Source: Spirochaetales bacterium (GTDB lineage Bacteria > Spirochaetota > Spirochaetia > UBA9216). Taken from it: a DNA stretch of 64,000 nt. Positions within the stretch are counted from its first letter, which is position 1. Each line of letters begins with the position of its first letter. The position numbers and the translations under genes were made by a program. Location: positions 1 to 64,000 of the forward strand of contig JAEINK010000019.1 of the NCBI GenBank assembly GCA_016342585.1, in the 5' to 3' direction. Under the pieces are notes generated by a model that worked only from the letters and a program-made list of their open reading frames with translations, had not been told where the DNA came from and did no database searches. Shown piece by piece: positions 9,729 to 18,385 of the stretch.

Positions 9729-10844
9729 ATGAACAGGTTATTCAACAAGGTCGATGGCTTAATGAATATCCTTCTGGGCGGCCCTGTGGGCGGTGTCGGA
9801 ACGGATGTACGGGACAGGAAGTTAATACGGGATCACCTTGAAAAGAACAACAAGATGGTCTCTACTTCCAGCCCGCGTATCTTCCTGGCCGTTAAGGATG
9901 TAAACTGGGAGAAAGCCGGGCTTGTTGATTCCTGGAAGGAGTGGGATTCCGTCCATTATGACTGGGGTTCTGAATTTGATCAGTATGCTCCCGATTGGCA
10001 GAGTCTGGGTAAAGCGGCTTTTAATAAACGCCTCCTCTCCCTTGTTGGAGAGGCCCATAAGGAAAAACCTTTAAGTCTGTTCTTCGCATACCTTTCCGGG
10101 CGGTGGGTATCTACCGCAACGATTGAAGCTATTAACAGGATGGGCATTATTACCGTTAATCTCGGTTTTGATGATCGGCATAAATACTGGGGATACAAAG
10201 AGGGCGGTCTCTGGACGGGCAATGCAGATATTGCAAAGCATTTTGATATAAACCTTACCCTTCAGGACCCCCGTGATATCCGTAAATATAGGCTTACCGG
10301 CGGCCGGGGTATCTTTTCCTATCCCGGAGGAAATGAAGATAGTTTCATTTACAGGCCGGGTACCGAAAAAAAATACCCTGTTAGTTTCATTGGCAAGAGG
10401 TACGGCCTGCGTGAAGAGTATGTGGATTTCCTTAAGGATGCCGGTTTGAACCCCCTTGCGGCCGGACTGGATTGGCCTGCCGGCCCCGTCTCCTCCGAAG
10501 AGATGAACGATATTTATGCACAATCCCTTCTTACCCTGGGATTCGGTTTTGTGGGAACAAGTAGAACCAAGACCGGTCTTAAAGGGCGGGACTTTGAGAT
10601 TCCATTAACAGGAACCCTCTACCTGACCAGCTATAATAAGGATCTTGCCGAATGTTTTCGGGAGGGTGAAGAGATAGAATTCTATCGGTCCAGGGAAGAG
10701 ATGGCCGAAAAGGTACTGTATTATAAAAATCACCCCGAAGAGGCTATTGCAAAAGGTCTTAGGGGAAGAGAACGATCCCTTGCGGATCACCTCTGGTCCT
10801 CCCGATGGAAAAACCTGTTAGAATTATGCGGTAGAGATATCTAA
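9729..10844 (+). CDS. glycosyltransferase, CgeB-like, last gene of the operon
   Basis: 371 residues counting from the ATG at 9729, one base after the wecB stop; an in-frame ATG at 9675 would run inside wecB and is rejected. The C-terminus matches the Glyco_trans_1_2/CgeB pattern: GLKGRDFEIPLTGTLYLT (about residues 285-302), then CFREGEEIEFYRSREEMAEKV and a helical tail. The middle contains FIGKRYGLREEYVDFLKDAG. It closes the first + strand operon and converges with the membrane protein that ends at 10847, only two bases away. Substrate unknown. Confidence 0.75.
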   Translation: MNRLFNKVDGLMNILLGGPVGGVGTDVRDRKLIRDHLEKNNKMVSTSSPRIFLAVKDVNWEKAGLVDSWKEWDSVHYDWGSEFDQYAPDWQSLGKAAFNKRLLSLVGEAHKEKPLSLFFAYLSGRWVSTATIEAINRMGIITVNLGFDDRHKYWGYKEGGLWTGNADIAKHFDINLTLQDPRDIRKYRLTGGRGIFSYPGGNEDSFIYRPGTEKKYPVSFIGKRYGLREEYVDFLKDAGLNPLAAGLDWPAGPVSSEEMNDIYAQSLLTLGFGFVGTSRTKTGLKGRDFEIPLTGTLYLTSYNKDLAECFREGEEIEFYRSREEMAEKVLYYKNHPEEAIAKGLRGRERSLADHLWSSRWKNLLELCGRDI

Positions 10845-10846
10845 AT

Positions 10847-12397
10847 CTAACGGATCAGATATACAGCGCTTCTATCATTTTGATATATTGATTTAAAAAA
10901 ACCATCCCTGTCCGGCTCCCCTATGAAATAATCCACACCCCACCTTTCTCTTATTTCCAACAACTCCGAATCGGTAAGTTTATTATAGTTTTCATCTATC
11001 AAATGACTCTCTAAAACCATTTTTTCCCGATTAAAAAAATCAACTCCCCTGTTAAGGCTTTTTAATTTTTCATACCATAATAATATTTCGCTTTCATCCT
11101 GTGGAATGTGTTTCAGGCTTACAAACTGGGCTCTGTTCGCGGATATATTAAAATTATCAATTCCCGGATTAATAATAAAGACAGTACTCTCTTCGGTATT
11201 GCTTTGGATCCACTGCAGCATTTCTGCATCCTGATTGTTCTCATTCAGCATGGTAATCGGTCTGTCTGAACTTGCTATCTGATAGGTTTGATAGAGAAAC
11301 AAGGCCCCCGATCCAAAGAGCACCACTATGAGTATAATCCTGGATAACCACTCTCTTTTTTTTATCAATCTGGAATCCAGTTGAAAGAAGAATATAAGGT
11401 ATGCCGAGAATGGCAGGATGACATCTGCAAACCGAAATGGATAATATTTTAGGAAACCGATTTTACCGGATGCATATAGGATTAACCCCATGGCAAATAT
11501 GGTGGCGGCACCTGCTGAGTATTTTAGTATTATTCTGAACCTGCTATCCTGCCTAATAAATATCCACGCCGCTGCAATGATTATGGCTATGAATATCAGG
11601 TTTCCTATGATTATCGAATAATCAAACCAGGCTGGAAATCCTTTATGAATATGTCGGATAAAATGGGTTGGATCCATGTGATGCGGGTGCCGGGTGAAAT
11701 ATAATTCATTTATGAAGTCGGTTTTTTCGGAGGGCTGGGTAAGGAGGTTTCCGAAAATAACCCAGAGTCCCGGCCATGAGGTAATAAAAAAGAAGGGCAG
11801 TTTTTTGATGTAGTTTAGCTTTTCATCGTTCTTTTCTGTGAAAAAGATATAAACCAGGGAGATAATACTGTATCCGCCTACCAGAGGGTGAAGGGCCACG
11901 GCACCGCCCAAAAAGAGCCACATTGGTGTATACCGTTTTTCCAGTAAAAACGAAAGGGCAAAAATGATTAGACCGTAGGCAAGAACCTTCGACTCTACAT
12001 GCCATAACATATCCTCACCGGCCAGCATCCCTTTCATCCTGAATGTAATTAATATAAATAGGGCAATTGTTCCCATGGAGAGATTAAATTTACCGAGTAA
12101 TCTTGTAATACCGGCGGCCATCACCGTAATTAGCATTATTCTGGCCAAAACCGCAAGTATTGAAATTGGCAGGAATACCGCCAGGGGGTAGAGTATGATG
12201 TTGAAGGGTATCCTGTAGGAGGTGTCCAGGGAGAGGAACCAGTCATTGGTAAGCCAGTCCGCATTGGCAAAGTGAAATACATTTGCCAGTGTTTGTGCTT
12301 CATTTCCTCTTAGAATATCGTCCCAGAGAAATAAAAAGATCAAAAGACTTAATATAACAAGAAAAATTTTGAAAGATTTACTTTTTAATAATGTCAT
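10847..12397 (-). CDS. polytopic membrane glycosyltransferase, GtrC-like (inferred)
   Basis: A 516-residue protein with an N-terminal hydrophobic anchor (residues 9-25), about ten hydrophobic segments, and a C-terminal soluble domain of about 130 residues starting near QIASSDRPITM. Acidic residues follow the first helix (WDDILRG), as in GT-C transferases that use a polyprenyl-phosphate sugar in the periplasm. No family is recognised with certainty. The start overlaps the end of the GtrA gene by 20 bases, and a GtrB-like GT2 lies upstream. That order fits a three-part Gtr system in which this protein would transfer the flipped sugar to the surface glycan. Function is inferred mainly from neighbours. 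Confidence 0.6.
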   Translation of the reverse strand: MTLLKSKSFKIFLVILSLLIFLFLWDDILRGNEAQTLANVFHFANADWLTNDWFLSLDTSYRIPFNIILYPLAVFLPISILAVLARIMLITVMAAGITRLLGKFNLSMGTIALFILITFRMKGMLAGEDMLWHVESKVLAYGLIIFALSFLLEKRYTPMWLFLGGAVALHPLVGGYSIISLVYIFFTEKNDEKLNYIKKLPFFFITSWPGLWVIFGNLLTQPSEKTDFINELYFTRHPHHMDPTHFIRHIHKGFPAWFDYSIIIGNLIFIAIIIAAAWIFIRQDSRFRIILKYSAGAATIFAMGLILYASGKIGFLKYYPFRFADVILPFSAYLIFFFQLDSRLIKKREWLSRIILIVVLFGSGALFLYQTYQIASSDRPITMLNENNQDAEMLQWIQSNTEESTVFIINPGIDNFNISANRAQFVSLKHIPQDESEILLWYEKLKSLNRGVDFFNREKMVLESHLIDENYNKLTDSELLEIRERWGVDYFIGEPDRDGFFKSIYQNDRSAVYLIR

Positions 12398-12803
12398 TGT
12401 CCGTTTCCTTCGATTTAAATACCCATAATCGATTAATTAAGAATCCGGTTCCTGTATAAAAAACCATTCCCGTCAGGACTCCCGCAAGCTCGGGAAGATT
12501 CAATTTTTCTATTGTAATAAACTGGATGCCCTGAACGATTAACATTAAAGAGATTGAAACCCCTATGAACTTTAATGCCCGGGGTAATATTTTGCCCGGG
12601 AAGCGGGAGAAGGTGAACTTCAGATTCATGATAAAACTGAAGGTTATGGCTATGATATAGCCGACCCCCGTATATATTGAATAGTGAATTTTTAACCGGC
12701 TTAAGGCCAGGGTTACCCCCGCAAAAACCAGGGTGTTAAGGACACCCACGAGCCCGTATTTTACGGCTGTCCAGAACTCGGCCTTAAGATCTACTTTTTT
12801 CAT
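12378..12803 (-). CDS. gtrA: GtrA family membrane protein
   Basis: 141 residues with four predicted membrane segments, the GtrA size and layout. VKYGLVGVLNTLVFAGVTLAL near residues 14-34 and FIMNLKFTFSR near residues 57-67 are characteristic. GtrA proteins are thought to flip polyprenyl-phosphate-linked glucose across the inner membrane. It overlaps the GT2 gene upstream by 20 bases and the GtrC-like gene downstream by 20 bases, which points to tight co-translation of the three. Confidence 0.9.
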   Translation of the reverse strand: MKKVDLKAEFWTAVKYGLVGVLNTLVFAGVTLALSRLKIHYSIYTGVGYIIAITFSFIMNLKFTFSRFPGKILPRALKFIGVSISLMLIVQGIQFITIEKLNLPELAGVLTGMVFYTGTGFLINRLWVFKSKETDNDIIKK

Positions 12804-13746
12804 TATTCTTTATGGTATCTTCTGCATTCAGTGTCTCTGCCACTATATATTCCGGTCTGCCTTTTATCTCATCAAAAATTATCCCAAGGTATTCTCCAAG
12901 AACCCCTATGGTAAACATCTGGACGCCCCCGAAAAATACAATAAGGGTCGTTATACTTGCCCATCCGGGTACGGCATAGACGGCCTTGCTTATAAGAATG
13001 TATATGAGGAATATGAGTGAAAAGAATATACAGAATAAACCCACCCCAGAAGCAATTTTGAGGGGCTTTTTAGAGAATGAGAAGATGACATCCATGGCCA
13101 GGCGCATCAGGTTTTTATAATTGTATTTCGATACACCCCCCTCTCTGGGAGCCCGTTCATAGGTAATCGGTATTTGTTTGAAACCAATCCAGGAGAAAAG
13201 GCCCCGGACATATTTCTTTTTCTCTTTTAGGGCGTTGAATTCATCAAGGACTTTTCTGTTTAAAAGTCTGAAGTCGCCCGTATCCAGGGGAAACTTATAA
13301 TCGGAAAGCAGGTTAAAGGCTCTGTAAAACATCTTTGAAGTCAGCTTTTTAAGACCCGATTCCCCCTTCCTCGATTTCCTTACCCCGTATACGAGGTCTG
13401 CTTCCGACTTTTCCATCAGTTTAATCATATCCGGAAAAAGTTCCGGAGGATCCTGCAGATCGGCATCAATTATGAAGATGTAATCACCTGAGGCATATTT
13501 AAGACCGGCGGTTGTCGCGGCTTCATGCCCGAAGTTTCTTGAAAAGCTTAAGACCTTTAGATCAGGATGGCTTTCGGAAAGTTCCTTTAAAATTGGATGT
13601 GTTCTATCTCTACTGCCGTCATTTACGATTATGATTTCGCGAGATTCATATTTGTTTTCATCAAGAACCTGAATAACCCTAAGGCAGGTGGTCTCAATAA
13701 TCTCTTCTTCATTGTAGGCGGGTATAACAACCGATATCTTTTTCAT
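12784..13746 (-). CDS. gtrB: GtrB-like polyprenyl-phosphate glycosyltransferase (GT2)
   Basis: 320 residues. The N-terminal GT2 domain shows VVIPAYNEEEIIETTC (residues 6-21), IVNDGSRDRT, FIIDADLQDPPE (the D-A-D metal/nucleotide site near 94-100), YGVRKSRKGES and GDFRLLNRKV. Two C-terminal hydrophobic segments follow (about 230-258 and 265-290), as in GtrB and dolichyl-phosphate mannose synthase relatives. It would load glucose or a similar sugar onto undecaprenyl phosphate. It lies 8 bases after the Wzi-like gene and overlaps gtrA. Confidence 0.9.
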   Translation of the reverse strand: MKKISVVIPAYNEEEIIETTCLRVIQVLDENKYESREIIIVNDGSRDRTHPILKELSESHPDLKVLSFSRNFGHEAATTAGLKYASGDYIFIIDADLQDPPELFPDMIKLMEKSEADLVYGVRKSRKGESGLKKLTSKMFYRAFNLLSDYKFPLDTGDFRLLNRKVLDEFNALKEKKKYVRGLFSWIGFKQIPITYERAPREGGVSKYNYKNLMRLAMDVIFSFSKKPLKIASGVGLFCIFFSLIFLIYILISKAVYAVPGWASITTLIVFFGGVQMFTIGVLGEYLGIIFDEIKGRPEYIVAETLNAEDTIKNNEKSRS

Positions 13747-13754
13747 TTCAGATC

Positions 13755-15617
13755 CTAATGGGATATGCTGAAAGAAAATGAGATTATATTCTGGAATATT
13801 GAATCCGGAGTCGTTACATCTCTGCCGTTAACATCCCAGAATGTATAACAGAAGATATATTCGAGGCCTAAGGATACAGGATAATTAGGGAATTGGAATT
13901 CCCCTCCTACAGAAACAATATTGGACCAGTCATAGACTCCATCTTTCAGGAAATCCTTATCCGGATAGCTTTGAGAATAATCGTAGGGGATGTATATATC
14001 GCCATAGATTTGACCATCAGGAATCCCATCACCATCTTCATCCGAGTCGGTTGTATCGTTTGTACCATGCCTGATTAGCTGGTATTTTACATGGGCTTTC
14101 ATATCCGGAATGGGGAAAAACTCCATTTTCACAAGTATTTCATCTGCGTTGGGGGGCAGGAAGTATCCCAGATTCTCTCCGGCATGGGTATAGGTCATGC
14201 TGACCGGTACAGATGTGGTAGCCATATCATCTTCAAAATAGTGGGAATATACAAAGGGGTTAATCTTTGTGTACTGAAGGGTAAGGTTTGCAAAGGATAG
14301 CCATGGAATTGGGGATTGAAGTCCTCCCTGATAGGCATACATATTTCTGGGATATGTGAATATTTCACTTAATGCCGTTCCTGCGGTTTCATCCAGAAAG
14401 CCGGTAAAATATACTTTACCCAAATGGGGTATACGGACCGAAGCGCCGCCTATGATAGCCACATTATCGGTATCGCCATTCTGTTCCTGGGTCATAAAGG
14501 GAAGCATGAGTGGACTAAGATAAGCCAGTTCAAAACGCTTTGCCCAGATTGCCGATGAGGCCACAAGTAAAGAGAGCCATTCGGTAGGTTTTACTTCAAA
14601 CTGCTGGAGGGAGAACATCTTCTGTTCCGAGAAGGGGGAAAGCATAATACCCTCTTCTTCCCAGTTACCCGCTTCAACAATGTCCATATCGAGGTAGGAG
14701 TCTACAAACCAGTTTCCCAGGGATCCTGCAGTATAAGAGTAGTTGAACCAGGAGACTGGATTCGCATGAACTTCAAATCCTTCAAATGGGTAGGCCGTAC
14801 CGGAAAGGTAGAGGGAGCCGTCTCCGTACCCCCAATCCCGTCTTATTTTTCCCCATCTGAGTTTTAGTTTATCGTTGTAAAATTGAGCGGCTATCTCATC
14901 TTCGGTTCGTAACCCAACCATGAAGTAGTTTGTTACACCATCGTTAAGTCCATTCGTAATCGGGTTTGAATGGTGCCCGTCCCATTGAGCTGTGAACGAG
15001 TAGGGTGAAAAGGTTCCAGGTGGAGTAAAATTACCCTCCTCACCGGTAAAGGCCTTTACGGCACCATCCATAATATAATAAGGGGAACTGCCCATATTGG
15101 CTTCCATAGTAAGGTGTTTATAGAAATAATCCGGGGATATGTTGTCCACGCTTCCACCTGCTGCAGCATAGTAAGAGAGAAAGTTGGAGATATCTCCTTC
15201 AAAATAGGCGAGAATACCATTGTAGGAGTGGTAGTTTTCTATATTATTGAAGTTTAATCTGGTATTTCCTTCGAATTTAAATCCTGCCTCGAAGCTTCCC
15301 ATCTCTCCTTCCGTAGCCATATTACCGTATTTTAAACCAGTATATTCTGTTTCCAGTTCATTTATAAAACGGTTAAGGGTTTCCCTTTCTATATCGGAGA
15401 GCATATCTGATCTGTTTTCTATCTTATAAAGAGAATCAAGAATCTGCGCCCTGGAGTAGGGTTTTGCAGTTGGCAGAGCCGGAAGAATTTGTCTCTGTTC
15501 CGCATTATCTAACAGTATATATACGGGATGATCCAAATCCACTGATAAATATGTCTGGGCAGTAATGATATTGACCAGAAAAAGTGATAAAGTCATAAAG
15601 ACTAATAGTTTTTTCAT
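13755..15617 (-). CDS. Wzi-like capsule assembly outer-membrane beta-barrel
   Basis: 620 residues with a cleavable signal peptide (MKKLLVFMTLSLFLVNIITAQ), then the Wzi-family opening PYSRAQILDSLYKIE near residues 57-71. The rest is made of alternating aromatic strands typical of an outer-membrane barrel (KLRWGKIRRDWGYGDGSLYL near 250), ending in an amphipathic strand IISFSFSISH. Wzi of enteric bacteria anchors capsular polysaccharide at the outer surface; the same role is inferred here. It is the first gene of the - strand gtr operon, so anchoring and side-chain decoration may be co-expressed. A related barrel is transcribed divergently from 15690. Confidence 0.75.
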   Translation of the reverse strand: MKKLLVFMTLSLFLVNIITAQTYLSVDLDHPVYILLDNAEQRQILPALPTAKPYSRAQILDSLYKIENRSDMLSDIERETLNRFINELETEYTGLKYGNMATEGEMGSFEAGFKFEGNTRLNFNNIENYHSYNGILAYFEGDISNFLSYYAAAGGSVDNISPDYFYKHLTMEANMGSSPYYIMDGAVKAFTGEEGNFTPPGTFSPYSFTAQWDGHHSNPITNGLNDGVTNYFMVGLRTEDEIAAQFYNDKLKLRWGKIRRDWGYGDGSLYLSGTAYPFEGFEVHANPVSWFNYSYTAGSLGNWFVDSYLDMDIVEAGNWEEEGIMLSPFSEQKMFSLQQFEVKPTEWLSLLVASSAIWAKRFELAYLSPLMLPFMTQEQNGDTDNVAIIGGASVRIPHLGKVYFTGFLDETAGTALSEIFTYPRNMYAYQGGLQSPIPWLSFANLTLQYTKINPFVYSHYFEDDMATTSVPVSMTYTHAGENLGYFLPPNADEILVKMEFFPIPDMKAHVKYQLIRHGTNDTTDSDEDGDGIPDGQIYGDIYIPYDYSQSYPDKDFLKDGVYDWSNIVSVGGEFQFPNYPVSLGLEYIFCYTFWDVNGRDVTTPDSIFQNIISFSFSISH

Positions 15618-15689
15618 AAGTGAAAGACCTCAATTAATTTTATTGTGACAGTATATGCCTTCTTTGAGGGTTTCACAAGGAGTACTTGA
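15618..15689. promoter_or_regulatory. divergent promoter region between two Wzi-like genes
   Basis: The 72-base gap between divergent starts is AT-rich and must drive both the - strand gtr operon and the + strand wzi/ugd operon. A possible + strand -35-like TTGTGA lies near 15644. The + strand gene has a good ribosome site, AAGGAG, at 15677-15682, eight bases before ATG 15690. The exact -10 boxes are not convincing by eye. Confidence 0.4.
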
Positions 15690-17279
15690 ATGAAGATTTA
15701 CAAACCACTTTTATTTATTTTTCTTATATTTTCTCCAGCTTTGCTTTCTGCCGGTGAATTGTTGAGCTCTTTTTACCAGGACTATTTCCGATATCTTGCC
15801 GTCCAGGGAAAGACAGAAAATCCGGCATTAATGAATCACTCTCTTTCCGGAAACGACTGGGAACTGGATAGTGATCATCCCTGGCAGGAAGGGTATCAAT
15901 CTCCCTCTTCGCTGTTAAATGTCGGTGACTGGAATTTTTATGCGACGGCACCAAATGTCATGATTTCCGCCAATACATCCTATGCACGGAATGAGCTTTC
16001 TGACGGTTCCTGGTGGCAGGGGAAGGGAGTAAACACCTTTGTTACAGGTGGCTTCAAGATAAAAAGTTCATGGTTTTCCCTGAATTTTCAACCCGAGTTT
16101 TGGAGTTCCCAGAACCTTGGTTATGATATCCTGGCCGCGGTAACAGACAGCGAATACGGCTACTTCTTTTCTGCCAATATCGATTACCCGCAGAGGATGG
16201 GGGATGAATCCCTGTATGAGTGGGGCCTGGGTCAAACGGATATCCGTTTCAATTGGTGGAATTTTACCCTGGCTCTCTCTAATGAGAATATTCTTTGGGG
16301 ACCATCCCTGGTTAACTCCCTTATGATAAGTGATAATGCTGCCGGCTTTCCCCATATCGAATTCGGTTTGAAAAAGACAGAAACCGCTGCCGGTGATGTG
16401 GAACTGATTAGTTTTCGCGGCAGAGTTGAGGAGTCCGACTATTATGATGAAGACCCGGACAATAATTATACTTTTATGTCGGGGATTACCGGTGGATATT
16501 CCCCTGTATTTCTACCCGGGTTTACCTTCGGGCTTAAATGGACGCTTATGACCGATTGGGACAATTTTCTTGATTCATGGCAGCTTCAGGCTTTTGGTTA
16601 TGATTATACCAATGATTACTTCGGTGGTGATGAGATGGACATGAAGGGAAGCCTTACCATGAACTGGATCATGCCCGAAGCTGGATTTGAATGGTATTTC
16701 GAGTTCTTCCGTGAGGATTACTCCCCCAGTTTGAGATCTATTCTTCTTGCCCCTGGTCATTCGGCTGGTTATACCCTGGGTGGTCAGAAGGCTTTTCCCA
16801 TTGATGATGAAAGGGGATGGTCGTTGACAGCCGAATGGAATGAATTGATTCAAAGTCGGGATTACGAGATAGACCTTGGTTCAGGTGGAATCTATTATTC
16901 TCATGGCTATGTTAAACATGGTTATACAAATTTAGGGCAGATGCTGGGTGCCGGGATAGGTCCTGGTAGTGATTCCGAGATCCTGCGGTTTGATTATTAT
17001 GATACATGGGGAAAGTACGGAATCTATTTTCAAAGGATATGCTGGAATAAGATGTACCTCTATCGTAACCCTGTATTGCTGGATAGGGAGACAGGAGAGA
17101 GCGGGTATAACCAACTGAATACCGAGTTGAATCTTGGTTTCGATGGTTTATGGATGATCAATAAAACCTTCCACCTTAGTGGAGAGATGATTTTAAGTTA
17201 TAATCTTAATCGTAACTATATTATGGAAAACGATGTTTTCAATTTATATACACGGGTTGGTTTAACCTACAGGTATTAA
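15690..17279 (+). CDS. Wzi-like capsule assembly outer-membrane beta-barrel
   Basis: 529 residues with signal peptide MKIYKPLLFIFLIFSPALLSA. The Wzi hallmark segment is clear: LALSNENILWGPSLVNSLM and SDNAAGFPHIEFGLK around residues 193-230, followed by repeated aromatic transmembrane strands and the terminal strand NLYTRVGLTYRY ending in an aromatic residue, as barrel proteins do. The likely role is binding or anchoring of exported polysaccharide at the outer membrane. It begins the + strand operon that continues with a GT4 and ugd, and is divergent from the other Wzi-like gene. Confidence 0.8.
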   Translation: MKIYKPLLFIFLIFSPALLSAGELLSSFYQDYFRYLAVQGKTENPALMNHSLSGNDWELDSDHPWQEGYQSPSSLLNVGDWNFYATAPNVMISANTSYARNELSDGSWWQGKGVNTFVTGGFKIKSSWFSLNFQPEFWSSQNLGYDILAAVTDSEYGYFFSANIDYPQRMGDESLYEWGLGQTDIRFNWWNFTLALSNENILWGPSLVNSLMISDNAAGFPHIEFGLKKTETAAGDVELISFRGRVEESDYYDEDPDNNYTFMSGITGGYSPVFLPGFTFGLKWTLMTDWDNFLDSWQLQAFGYDYTNDYFGGDEMDMKGSLTMNWIMPEAGFEWYFEFFREDYSPSLRSILLAPGHSAGYTLGGQKAFPIDDERGWSLTAEWNELIQSRDYEIDLGSGGIYYSHGYVKHGYTNLGQMLGAGIGPGSDSEILRFDYYDTWGKYGIYFQRICWNKMYLYRNPVLLDRETGESGYNQLNTELNLGFDGLWMINKTFHLSGEMILSYNLNRNYIMENDVFNLYTRVGLTYRY

Positions 17280-17296
17280 AAGGAGATCTTGTTTAA

Positions 17297-18385
17297 TTGA
17301 AGACTTTAATCGTCCAAAACTACTGGACACCCTACAGGCATGATCTTTTCACCGAACTTTCTAAATACAGCGATATCGAGGTCCTCTACCTGGATAGTGT
17401 CGGGGCTGATAGAAACTGGGAGAAGGAGGAGACTCTCTTCCCTTCCATTCAGCTTAAAGCACGGAAAAAGGGCCCCTTCGCCTTCAGCGACCTTTCGGGA
17501 ATCGATTTCTCCCGCTACGACAGGGCGGTTATCCTGGAGCATCTTGAAAACATCTTCACCATAAGAAAGCTTGCCAGAATATTTAAGGGGCGGTTCATTC
17601 TTTGGTGCGGTATGTCCAAGGATGCTCACCCCGATAAGCCCGGGTATGATTTTCTCCTGGACTGTTTTAAGGCCTGGTACAGAAGGCGCCTTTACCAGGC
17701 AAATATGTTTTTTTCCTACTGCGGGATGACTTCTGAAATGCTTATTGAATGGGGTGTTCCCGAGGAGAAGATCCACATTATTCACCAGGCCTCATCCATT
17801 CGGGAGATACCCGAAATTGTTGGAAAGGATCCTGTTAAATTACACAGGCAGAGTCGGGAGGCCAAGCCCGGTCCTTTACGAATCCTTTCCCTCGGTTATC
17901 TTCGGAAAGAAAAAAATAACGATTTTCTAATAAAAGTATGTAATAGATTTAAATCCGATGAGTTAGAACTGGTTGTAGCCGGCAGTGGCCCGGAGCTTGA
18001 AGATTTACAGCAGATGGCCGGGGATAATGTTCTTTTTCCGGGTTATCTGGAGGGTGAGGATAAATTCCGGGAGTACCTTAAGGCGGATGTTTTTGTTTTG
18101 CCCACCATTCGGGATCCCTGGGCTCTGGTTGTAAACGAGGCCATGTATTATGGTTTGCCTGTAATCTGTTCAAACAGGGCCGGTGCCAGGGATGTGGTGC
18201 TTGGTAACGGTTTTATTATTAATCCCTTCGATGAGGAGGATCTCTACCTGGCTTTGAAGGAGTTTGTAAATAGGCCGGAGCTTTGTTGGAAGATGGGGCG
18301 GCGATCCCGGGAAATCGTTCAGGATTATACTGTTCCCTTCACAGCGAAACAGATGAGTGAATATTTGAATCAGGAGAATTTGTAA
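17297..18385 (+). CDS. glycosyltransferase family 4
   Basis: 362 residues with TTG start at 17297, preceded by AGGAG at 17281. The N-terminus is VQNYWTPYRHDLFTELSKY. The GT4 C-domain has LRILSLGYLRKEKNNDFLIKV (about residues 193-213), VVAGSGPELEDLQ, and LPTIRDPWALVVNEAMYYGLPVICSN with E near 277 in the E-x7-E position. The stop codon overlaps the ugd start in TAATG. Likely transfers a UDP-linked sugar, possibly glucuronate made by the next gene; that link is inference. Confidence 0.85.
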   Translation: MKTLIVQNYWTPYRHDLFTELSKYSDIEVLYLDSVGADRNWEKEETLFPSIQLKARKKGPFAFSDLSGIDFSRYDRAVILEHLENIFTIRKLARIFKGRFILWCGMSKDAHPDKPGYDFLLDCFKAWYRRRLYQANMFFSYCGMTSEMLIEWGVPEEKIHIIHQASSIREIPEIVGKDPVKLHRQSREAKPGPLRILSLGYLRKEKNNDFLIKVCNRFKSDELELVVAGSGPELEDLQQMAGDNVLFPGYLEGEDKFREYLKADVFVLPTIRDPWALVVNEAMYYGLPVICSNRAGARDVVLGNGFIINPFDEEDLYLALKEFVNRPELCWKMGRRSREIVQDYTVPFTAKQMSEYLNQENL

